NCBI GenBank assembly: GCA_001430745.1
Contig: KQ482017.1
Location: 487,655-510,154 of the forward strand
Direction: 5' to 3'
Origin: Auxenochlorella pyrenoidosa
Lineage: Eukaryota > Chlorophyta > Trebouxiophyceae > Chlorellales > Chlorellaceae
DNA length: 22,500 nucleotides
The notes under the pieces are model-generated. The model did not search any database. It saw only the letters and a program-made list of their open reading frames with translations, and had not been told where the DNA came from. Every line of letters begins with the position of its first letter. The first letter of the stretch is position 1. Both the position numbers and the translations under genes were made by a program. Positions 1 through 8,021 of the stretch are shown here, piece after piece.

Positions 1-584
1 GGGTCGCGCATGCCGTGGACAGCCTGGAGGGCCTGGCAGCTCGGATGGCGGAGGAGGCCACGGGGGGTGGATCCCGGCGTTTCCTGAGGTTAGACTGGGG
101 CGATCCTCCATCCCTTGCCTGCATGAGGAGGGAGCCAGCTATGCGCGCAGCAGTCGTTTGCAAGCATGAGAATGGCACTAGCCATGCGCGCGACACTCCT
201 GGCGCAGCAGGGCTTGCCAGCGCGGCCCTCCTAACGCGGCTCCTAGCAGTTGGCAGGCGACTGGCCAGCCCTTGGGCCAGCTGGCAGCAGGCCTAGCAGC
301 AGCAGGGTTGCAGCTGGACCCCACCACCCACCCCACCCCCACCCTCACCCACCCCACCCCTCAGCCTGGCGCCACTCCGCGAGCTCGAGACGCGGGCCCT
401 GAAGGGCTGCCAAGCGCGGCAGCTGCAACACCCGCAAGAAGCGGCCTCCCGCCCCGGTACCAGCAAGGCAGCACTACATGCCGGGTGTGCAGGGCAGCCA
501 GCTGCAGGCAGCCAGTGTGTCGAAAACGTAAACCTACCTGACCAACAAGGCGTCTGCAGTGGGCGGCAGCATATCCCAAACTAG
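1..584 (+). CDS. probable 3' end of a plus-strand gene entering from the left (tentative)
   Basis: Two segments can be joined in phase. Positions 1-88 read as VAHAVDSLEGLAARMAEE and onward, ending at a possible CTGAG|GTTAGA donor. A long CCACCC-rich pyrimidine tract (about 310-361) then leads to a CTCAG acceptor at 364. From 365 an open frame starts LAPLRELETRALKGC, runs about 73 codons and stops at TAG 582-584. The tract plus acceptor is the best evidence, and the leucine/charge spacing looks helical. No domain is recognised and the donor is weak. A different frame after the same acceptor is also open to a TGA near 541, so the reading frame is uncertain. If real, this gene converges tail-to-tail with the glycosyltransferase that ends at 805. 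It could instead be non-coding sequence. Confidence 0.3.
301..362 (+). repeat. CCACCC-rich low-complexity tract
   Basis: The stretch consists of repeated CCCCACC/CCCACCC units ending in CTCAG. It reads as the pyrimidine tract of a plus-strand intron, or simply as a microsatellite. Confidence 0.7.
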
Positions 585-804
585 ATGCAGCGGCATTGTC
601 GCTTGCGGCGCGGGCGCCGGTATCAGTGGCGGCGTAAGCATCAGCTCGGCCGTGGGCAAGGCTGCCAGCATGCTTTGCACAGAGCCGCCTGGTCTGGAAA
701 TTCAACAGTTAACAGTTAAAATGGATGCAAAGAGAAAGGACAGTGTGGAAACAGTACATGCGTGTGTGTCACACAGAATCACAGCAGCAACTGTGGGTGG
801 GGGG

Positions 805-3800
805 TCAGGTCACGAGCAGCACCACGGCAGCCCCCACGCATGTGCCCAGCACGACGAAGAGCAGGGCCTGCACCAGCAGCAGGCTGGGCGGGGGCAGCTG
901 CTGCAGGTGCGCTTCGTGCAGGGAGCCCGGCGCCGGCATCTGCTGCGGGTCTGCTACCATCAGGTCTGGCCTCCAGTCCTCCAGCTCAAACAGGTCTGGG
1001 TGCCACATGCCCAGCTCATTTAGCGAGGCCGTCTGCAGCAGGGTCGGGCCAGGGCGCCACAGCTTTGTCTAGAGCGAGGGGCGAATCTTGCAGGAGCGCC
1101 CGTGAGAAGCGGTACCCGCGCTGCAGCCCAGCCCGGGCCGGTGTGAGAGGTGGCACAGGACGGCTGGGCCGCCGGGCGTCGCGCCACGCATCCGACCCGC
1201 TCTGCACAGTCGTCTGGGGAGGGGGACGCGTGCGCCAGCAGGCGCGCAGGCGGCGTGTTGCCACAGTGATCTTTTGGGCCCCTTCCCCAGCACTCGCCTT
1301 GTTGGGGGCGGGTATGAAGCCTGCATGCACCACCACCATGTCCTCCACACTGAAGTTCAGCTCCCGGCGCAGCTTGTAAGTGCCTGCACAGGGGGTGATG
1401 CAACCGCCGCTGTGCTGAAACGAAGCGCCCCATAAGGAGAGCAGGGCCCCAGCAGGCAGTGCGCCACATAAGGAGAGCACAGCAGAACGCTGCACGCGCC
1501 TGCAGCACGGCCCAATGCTTGCAGCCGGTGGCCCCGTCGGCGCTGCAGTACCTACCAACATTGCAGTACCGGCTGTACGGCAGTATACGGTACTTGATGG
1601 GCGGCGCAGAGTCGCCGAAGCCGACTGTGAACCAGGCCACCATGGTTTGGTACAGGCCCTGCAGCAGGTGGCCAGGGTGTGCGTGCTGTGCGATGCTGTG
1701 CTGTGCTGCGCTGTGCTGTGCTGTGCCGCATAGCAATGCGCTGTGCACGCAAGGGCAGGCCACGTCGCGCGCGGACCCTGCGGGCAGGGCGGGGGCCCGG
1801 CCGCACTACACGACCAGGCGGGGCGCCTTGCCTGCTCCCAGCCGTCGTTCAGGAAGATGACCCGGTTGCCCACGGCATTAAAAAAGTGGAGGCTGGCCCG
1901 CGTGGCCCGGGCATACCAGAAGCCTGCAGGCAGGGCCCAAAAAAGGGTCTGTTGCCCAGGCTCCTGGATGAGCGCCGCCTCGCCGGCGCCACCCCTACTG
2001 CCCCATACAGTAACCCCCTCATGCATGGGGGCACCAGGCTGGCGCACGGCACCGGTGCCACAGGAGGTGATGTCGGCGCGGAGGCCAGCGGCCAGCAGCA
2101 GACCGACCTGTGCTCTGCAGGACGATCATTGGCACAGCGTCCTTTGGGTACACCCCTGCAGGGCATAGGGCAGGCATAGGGCCAGGCGGGCGTGGGTACA
2201 CCCCTGCAGGGCACAGCGCAAGGAAGGGGCCAGGCGGGCGTGGGTACACGCCTACAGAGCTCGCTCTGGGGGGGTACCCCGCCGCCCTGCATGCCTGCAG
2301 AAGTGCGTCGGCCTCGTTAGGCACACGCATGGCTATCTGCATGCCAGCAAAAGTGCGTCGCCCTCGCCAGGCGCATGTACGGCAGCCTGCATGCCAGCAG
2401 AGCTTAGTGTGAACTTGAATTTATCGTGGCCGCTGTCAGGCGCATGCACAGCTTGCCTGTCTCCTGCACCTCTGGCCCTCCGTAGTCTCCCAGCCCCTGG
2501 ACATCAAAGTCATTGCGCAGCTCCGGCAGCAAGTCCTTCAGCACCGCCAGGTCTGCTCCAGGGTGGGTGGATGCAGGCACGGCAGGCGATGACCACTTGC
2601 AAGCAGCAGGCTTTGCAGGCAGGCTGGCGGGCTAGCCAGCCGGCTGGCGCTGCGACGCCTGCCAGCCGGCGTTTGCCATTTATTTGTACACATCGAGGCT
2701 GCACCCTGCACACTGGGGCCGCTGCTGGTTCTGCTGGACCCCCCCTCCCGAGTCTTCAGCACCCACCGACGTCGAGGAAGGCGACGCTGTAGCCCTGCTC
2801 CAGGAAGCGAGCCGCCAGCCAGTGCTTCTCGTCCTGGACCGGCTTCTGCAGGGGCCGGAGGGTGGTGTGGGAGTTGGTGAGTGGGGGTGGGGGTGGGTGG
2901 GTGGGTGGGGGTCCAGATGGCTCCATCTGCGGCGGGGCAGGCAGATGGCTCCCTCGCCACACGCCCTCGCTCTGAATCAGCCTTGTCAGGCGAGTCAAGT
3001 CAAGTCCAGTCGAGTCAAGACAAGCGCCCAGGTGGCTGGGCGGCTGCCCGCGGGTACAGCAGCGTTGCCGGCGCTAAGTGGGCCTCTGCAGGCGGGGGGC
3101 GATCTGAACGCCACGCCGGCGCCAGCAGGGCGCGCTGGCACCCCAGTGCGCTGCGGCCTTCCGGGCACGACCCGGGCTCCTCACCCTGACGGGGGTTATT
3201 TGGTCCAAGAAAGCAGGCACCCCGGCCTGCCGCGCCTCCTGCCACGATCTGCGGCGGGCGAGGGCGGGCGTGCAGATGTGGGGTCAGGTGTACAGAACGT
3301 GAGGGCGGGTGTGCGCATTGAGGGCAGGTGTACGGATGTGAGGCCAGGCGGGTGCGGCCCCAGGGCAGCCTCCCGGGGGCTGAGGCTGGCCAGCCCACAC
3401 AGCAGCGCGACACAGCACAGCCCGGCTTGGCATGATGCAGGACAGCACAGGGAACCTCGGCGTGGTGCAGGACAGCGCTGCGTGGGCTGGCCAGCTGCGA
3501 CTGGCGCGGCACCCGCTGCCGAGCCGCAACAGCGCTGCAAGCGCTGCTGCACTCGGCGCGGCGCGGCGCCTGCGCTGGCACCTGTCGGAGCCTGCAAGCA
3601 CGTGCCCAGCACACTCTGCAGCGGCCAGAAGGCAGGCGGCAGTGATCCGGCCTGGGGCTGCTGTTCCTTCTAAATCTTAACCTTCATCTAAATCTTAACC
3701 TAAATCTTAACCACTCACTTTTCGTCCGGCGTGATGAGCAGCGTGTACTGCAGCAGCCGCTGCCTCTGCAGGTGGTAGCACAGGTTGCGCAGCGACCCCA

Positions 3801-4634
3801 CCACGCGCTCCCTGTGGTCCGGGTGCACTGGAGGGGCAGGGAGAGGGGGCGACCATGATGATTCGTAAACCTTGACGCAATTCTTCAGCTCGATGAGCGG
3901 AGAATGGGCAGAGGGCCAGGCTGCTGCGCGCCCACCCCTGCGCTTATTGCTGCTGCTGCTGTGGCCGCATAAAGACGTTCCCGGCGCAGCCAGGGCTGTA
4001 CACACCACCGCCTCCTTGCAGCCGGCGTGATCATGGCCCTTGCCCTTAAGACTCTTCAGAGGTGGGCACTCCCACGGCGGGCAGCTGCCATCAAGGCTCA
4101 CCTAGATCGAAAGTGGAAAAGATGATGGCGCGCTCCCGGTTGGCTCCCGTCCTCCGCAGTATCATGGGAAGGCTGGCATTGGTGATGATGCTGCTGTTCG
4201 CATCGAGCCAGCCATTGGGCTGCAGCACCAGTGGCGCTGCTGGCGGGGGCGGCGGCCGTGGGGGTGCGCCAGGTGGGCTCGGTGGTGGTGCCGTGTCTGC
4301 ATGCTTGGCACAAAATTACAACTTCTATCGAGCGCTGCTCAACCTAGAACAGAAATGGCCATGCAGTACGCTGATCAATGAGCAGCCCCTTGCACCTGGC
4401 TCGGCGTTGCTGTGCCAGAAGCCAGTGGCGGCGGCAGCTTTGGTGCAACCCCAGCCTCTTACATTTGTATGCCGGCGCAGCGACGGCGTGAAATTTGGCC
4501 ACTCCTCCAGTGGAGAGCAAGTAGGCTGCTAAGAGCACGGCGCTCAGCAGCAGTGCCACTGCCGCCTGGGCCCTGCTGGGCCTCCAAGTGCTGTGAATTG
4601 GAGCTGCGGCATTGTTGATGACAATTTTAGCCAT
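805..4634 (-). CDS. GT77-like nucleotide-diphospho-sugar transferase, membrane anchored, 10 exons
   Basis: Exons in coding order: 4463-4634, 4102-4296, 3719-3827, 3185-3248, 2767-2845, 2450-2552, 1832-2114, 1556-1658, 1298-1383, 805-1032. They join in frame to about 473 residues. A short cytosolic start (MAKIVINN) is followed by a membrane segment (about 23-41), a Pro-rich stem (about 58-80) and two N-glycosylation sequons. The catalytic part follows, with SVAFLDVDLAVLKDLLPEL (DVD at 205-207, the metal/nucleotide-sugar DXD) and DFDVQGLGD after it. Then come GFWYARATRASLHFF, IKYRILPYSRYC and VEDMVVVHAGF, an order typical of the Nucleotid_trans/GT77 fold (RRA, XEG113 and RGXT relatives). Such enzymes add sugars to wall polysaccharides or glycoproteins in the Golgi. 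A second hydrophobic segment ends the protein (about 449-472). Two introns (1659-1831 and 1033-1297) need GC donors. The exon 6/7 junction is the least certain: a donor at 2470 is also possible. The sugar and acceptor cannot be told. Confidence 0.82.
1683..1727. repeat. GTGCT pentanucleotide microsatellite
   Basis: Imperfect tandem GTGCT/GTGCG units lie inside intron 7 of the glycosyltransferase gene, the intron with a GC donor. Confidence 0.8.
2146..2260. repeat. 48-bp tandem repeat, about 2.4 copies
   Basis: Copies start at 2146, 2194 and 2242, each opening GGGTACACSCCT and sharing GGGCCAGGCGGGCGT at the end. The array lies in intron 6 of the glycosyltransferase gene, just inside the acceptor side. 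Confidence 0.9.
2287..2405. repeat. 50-bp tandem repeat, about 2.4 copies
   Basis: Copies start at 2287, 2337 and 2387. Each begins CTGCATGCC and the first two share AAGTGCGTCG and a GGCRCA block. The array is in the same intron as the 48-bp array and about 25 bp from it, but the unit is unrelated. Confidence 0.85.
2870..2912. repeat. G-rich (GGGTG)n tract
   Basis: The tract is G-rich on the plus strand, and so the pyrimidine-rich 3' part of intron 4 (2846-3184) of the minus-strand glycosyltransferase gene. It probably serves as the splice polypyrimidine tract. Confidence 0.75.
3671..3712. repeat. three copies of a TAAATCTTAACC motif
   Basis: Copies lie at 3671-3682, about 3689-3700 and 3701-3712. 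This AT-rich patch sits just inside the 5' end of intron 3 of the glycosyltransferase gene and stands out from its GC-rich surroundings. Confidence 0.85.
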
Positions 4635-4920
4635 GGGGAAGGGGGGAGGAGCGCGCTAAAGACCTGGAGAGGGCCCGGAGCGCAAGTTGGCCTGCCCTTC
4701 TCGCAAGGCCACACCCTTGGCGGGGCCAGGGGCAGCGAGGAAGACGAGAGGGCTGCCGGAACGGGAGTTCGCCTAGCCGCTGCAAAGATCCTGTACTGGC
4801 AGCTGGCGGGACTGCCACATGGTGCAGAGGCTGCGGGTTGCCTGCACAATGGTGCCTCTGTGCAGGTTGAAGGTTGCATGCAGCATCGTGATTGAATCTT
4901 CATGGCCCTCGCCGACACGC
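4635..4920 (-). promoter_or_regulatory. intergenic gap, putative promoter of the glycosyltransferase
   Basis: The gap of 286 bp separates the methyltransferase stop (4921) from the glycosyltransferase start (4634). It must hold the 3' end of the first gene and the promoter of the second. I see no clear TATA box or other element. Confidence 0.35.
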
Positions 4921-7256
4921 TCAGGGAAGTATTTGATGTGTGCAGCTCTTGCGCCGCAGGTGCAGCAGCACGATAGGCACATGCTCTGCCGATGCGCTGC
5001 TGTCATGGCCTTCCCTGCCGCCATCGCTGGCACCGCGGTTGCCGCTGCCGGCGGTGCGAGGCGCCCAGCGCTCCTCTGCAGCCTCCACGGCAAAGCCGCT
5101 GCCCTTGCAGAGCATGCGCAGGAAGCGCTCCCTGCGTGCCAGGGCCAGGCAGGGAGGATAGTGAGGCGAAGCCTCGCGGGATGGGGTCAGGGGGCGGCAT
5201 CTGTGCGCGGCGCAGGCACATGCCGTGCACAGAGGGCTTGCAGAGGGGCCAGTGGAGCGCCTGGCGGAGAGATGCAGGGCTGCAGCCTGTGCGGCGGAGC
5301 ACCCTGCGCGAGCAGCACAGCCAGGCACCTGTTGCTGCGAGCGCGATACTCGGGGTCTGCAAGAATGAGTTGGCCGCCAGCATGCGGCAGCAGGCGCGGC
5401 ACCGCCGCGGCAAGTCCCTGCGGCGACGATAGGGGGGCGCAGCAGCGGCGGCAGCAGAGGCGCGCGTATGAATGGCTACCCGCCCACGGGTGGCCCGCAG
5501 GCGTCCCGCCTTCCCATGGACAGCCTGGCTCTGAGAGGCAGCGCCGGCCCTCCTGCTGGCAGCCCGGGCGCCCACGCGGCACACCACCCAAGCACACTTG
5601 CTCTCGCGCATGCGTGCCTGGCACGATGCCGGCGGGCATCGGCTGGTTCGAGAAGAGCCCAGGGCAGCGCACCTGCACCGCCGGCGCCGCATACAGGCAG
5701 TCTGACAGCAGCACGACATCTGGAGGTTCCAGCGCCGCGGGCCGGCTCCAATCAAAGGCCTGCGCCGCCACACGACCCACCCGCTGGCCGCGGCCCGCTG
5801 GCTGCTCTCTCTGGGAGAGGCGCCTTTGCAGCCTTGCCGCATCCGCGGGCGCCAAGTGGGGCAGCACCTCGTGCAGACTGGGGATGCCTGCTCTGCTGCT
5901 GCTCCTGTCGCCGCCAACGCTGCTGCTGCTGCTGCAGTCGTCGCCCTCCACACCGCCGCCGCCGCCGTCGCTGCTGCAGGAACCTGTCGCTCCTGCCCCG
6001 CTTGCTGCTGCTGCTGCCGGCGCACCAGCGATGGGCAGGCCGTTGAGCGAGGCGTTGAGCAGCGCACACTGCAGGGCCAGCGGCTCCCGGTCCAGCAGCA
6101 GCACCTCGGAGGCACCTGCATGGGCGTCCCTTGGTGGCATCTCAGGAGGCGAGGGCCAGGCACCAAAAAAGCCCTCAAAAGTCGAAGACGGAAAAACACC
6201 AGGGCTGCACCCCCGGCAGGGTGTCGTGCTGCCGCATGCCGTGCCGCTGCTCCATGTGCCCCTAACAGCTGCAGGCGCAGCGCCGGCACAATCGCCTGGG
6301 CCCCACTACAACACGCACCGGCAGCGCAGGCCAGCGCCTCACCTGCCAGCGCGGCCGCCAGGCCGGCCAGGCCCAGCCCGCAGCCGAGCTCGCAGCAGCA
6401 CCTGTCGGCCACCAGGGCCGGCCGCTGCAGCAGCTCCGCGGCAAGGGCCAGGGCGCTGGGCCACAGGTGGCACCAGTGTGCGTCCCGGTCAGCCAGCCCT
6501 GCTGCTGCATACATGCGCGCCACTGCTGTGCAGGAGAGGGGGTGGGGGTGCAGGCAGCGGGGGAAAACGAGGTGTGACACGCTGGGGAAGGCATGGCACT
6601 TCGCAGGGCGAGCCCGCGCCCAATCAATCAATCAATCAATCACATTTTGAGTCCACGGAGCCAGCAGGCTCATGCAACCATGAAGATAGTTTCCTGCCCA
6701 GCTGCTCAAAGGAGGGTTGCTCGCCTCGCCCGCGCGCAGCACGGGCGCGGCGCATGCTCGCTGGTGCAGCAGGGCGCACCTGCGGCAGCATCGGGCAGTA
6801 GCAGCTGGACCGGCACGCCCCCGCAGTCAAACTCCTCGAGCCGTAGAGGGATGTCGACGCCCAGCCGAAGCGCCAGTGGCGCCGGCCTGCAGTCTGCTGA
6901 GGCGTGGCCGTCGGTGGCCGCCGCCTGCAGGGGCGCAGCGCAGCAGACCTTCTCGATTATTTCATTTGCAAGATGGGCAGGCGAAGGGTTGCTGGAGTGG
7001 CCAAGCAGGGATGCTGGCTGAGGAGGATGCAAGAGCAGCCAAGGCACTAGCGGCGGCGGCTCTGCCCCACCCTTGCTAGATGGGCACGTTTTTCGAGGCT
7101 CTGTTGCCTAAGGCCCGCCACTTGGTTGTGTAGTAATTGGGGGACGCAGGAAGGGCGCAGGACCCCTATTGCTGCCTGGCGAAAGGCGATGGTGCGGCCC
7201 CAGTCCACACCCGGGCCCGTGCCAAGCTCATCGAACAACACGCTGTAGATCTTCAT
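4921..7256 (-). CDS. Methyltransf_16-family (METTL-like) SAM-dependent methyltransferase, 6 exons
   Basis: Well-supported exons in coding order: 6780-6924 (start uncertain), 6343-6522, 5673-6115, 5329-5417, 4921-5131. They keep phase throughout. Exon 3 holds HWCHLWPSALALAAELL, then the SAM-binding motif I ELGCGLGLAG (about 138-147). Exon 4 starts with VLLLDREPLALQC (the acidic loop) and ends with FDWSRP and DVVLLSDCLY (about 286-295), the D-x-x-Y post-motif of the family. GGQLILADPEYRARSN follows in exon 5. These features fit protein-lysine methyltransferases of the METTL21/METTL23 type; the substrate is unknown. Between the acidic loop and FDW lies a Gly/Ser/Ala insertion not usual in the family. 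The first exon is a guess: ATG at 7256 (MKIYSVLFDELG) with a phase-0 CAA|GTGGCG donor at 7122 gives about 400 residues. No in-frame ATG exists in exon 2 itself, so some upstream exon is needed. Confidence 0.8.
5880..6030. repeat. CTG/GCC trinucleotide-rich low-complexity coding stretch
   Basis: Runs of CTG, GCT and GCC triplets on the plus strand lie within methyltransferase exon 4. They encode a Ser/Gly/Ala-rich insertion in the gene's frame. Confidence 0.7.
6621..6642. repeat. (AATC)n microsatellite
   Basis: About five perfect AATC units lie inside the methyltransferase intron 6523-6779. Confidence 0.95.
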
Positions 7257-8021
7257 GATCGAACACCTTCGAAGTCCGCCGCGACCCACTACATGCACAG
7301 GGGAGAGGCGCAGCGCGCACAGCATGAGGCGGGGCAGACGGCGTCAGAATGATGGGCTTTTCACAGGCTGTTAGATGGCCCCTTCATTGCATGCACATGG
7401 CTGAGGATGGAACGACATTTTTGGACTGGCAAATTCTGCCTGTGAGGCTGGCGTTGCCTTTGATGGGGGATGGGGTGTGGGGTGTGGGGGGTGGGGGGGT
7501 GGGGGGGCCTGACCTGTTAACATGCCCCAGACTGCATGCACCGCTTTACTGCTCTTCTGGTGTGCTTGCAGAATCACATGTCCGCTGTTTGCACGAGAGA
7601 AAAGAAGACGGGAGGGCTGGGTGCATGCAATGGGCCAGGAGGGGCATGCAGCAGGGCAAGGGTGTTGGCAGGCTTGGGGGAAGAAACATGGGCTTGAATA
7701 GTGGGGACAGGATAGGGGAGGAATGAGGATTATGCTGGGATGTGCAAATGCAAAACTTTGGGGGTCATAGGATGGACTGCCGCACACGGCTTGCGCTGAA
7801 CCTACTAGCATTGCTAGTAGCAAGCATCAACACCCGCTGTGGCAAGAACGGCGGCAAGGCAGCCGTGAGGGCAGCACTCACCAACAGCCGGCTGCTCAGG
7901 GGCATAAAATCTGGGGACGTTAGTGCTGCGCTGTGTTGCGCAACGCTTCGGGCGAGCAGTGTCGCAGGAACGATCTTGCAAGGGCCAGGCAGCCGGCCCA
8001 TGCCTGCAGACTTGAGCGACT
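7257..8021. other. intergenic region between oxidase stop and methyltransferase start
   Basis: This 765-bp stretch holds the oxidase 3' region and the methyltransferase promoter or 5' leader. No ORF with coding character was found on either strand; the open frames here start at non-ATG codons and are Pro/His-rich readings of a G-rich tract. A minus-strand donor-like ACAG|GTCAGG (7513/7514) and a pyrimidine tract ending CTCACAG (7440-7446) could bound a 74-nt leader intron, but nothing confirms it. Confidence 0.5.
7478..7508. repeat. G-rich (GGGTGTGG)n tract
   Basis: The run consists of GGGTGTGG and GGGGGTG units on the plus strand, in the gap between the oxidase and methyltransferase genes. 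Confidence 0.85.

Noticed and set aside
3671..3712. TAAATCTTAACC repeats considered as telomere-like sequence
   Set aside because: The unit does not match plant or algal telomere units (TTTAGGG or TTTTAGGG). It has only three copies and lies inside an intron.
4819..6801. 660-codon plus-strand open frame
   Set aside because: It lies antisense to five exons of the methyltransferase. Its translation is Ala/Pro/Arg/Ser-rich with no domain, whereas the minus strand carries clear motifs joined by in-phase introns. Long antisense frames are common in GC-rich algal DNA.
7440..7513. possible 74-nt leader intron of the methyltransferase gene
   Set aside because: Donor-like and acceptor-like sites are present, but no coding frame tests them, so it is not listed as a feature.
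7371..7823. 150-codon minus-strand open frame between the oxidase and methyltransferase
   Set aside because: It has no ATG start (the track begins at TTG). It passes through a G-rich tract giving Pro/His runs and matches no family.
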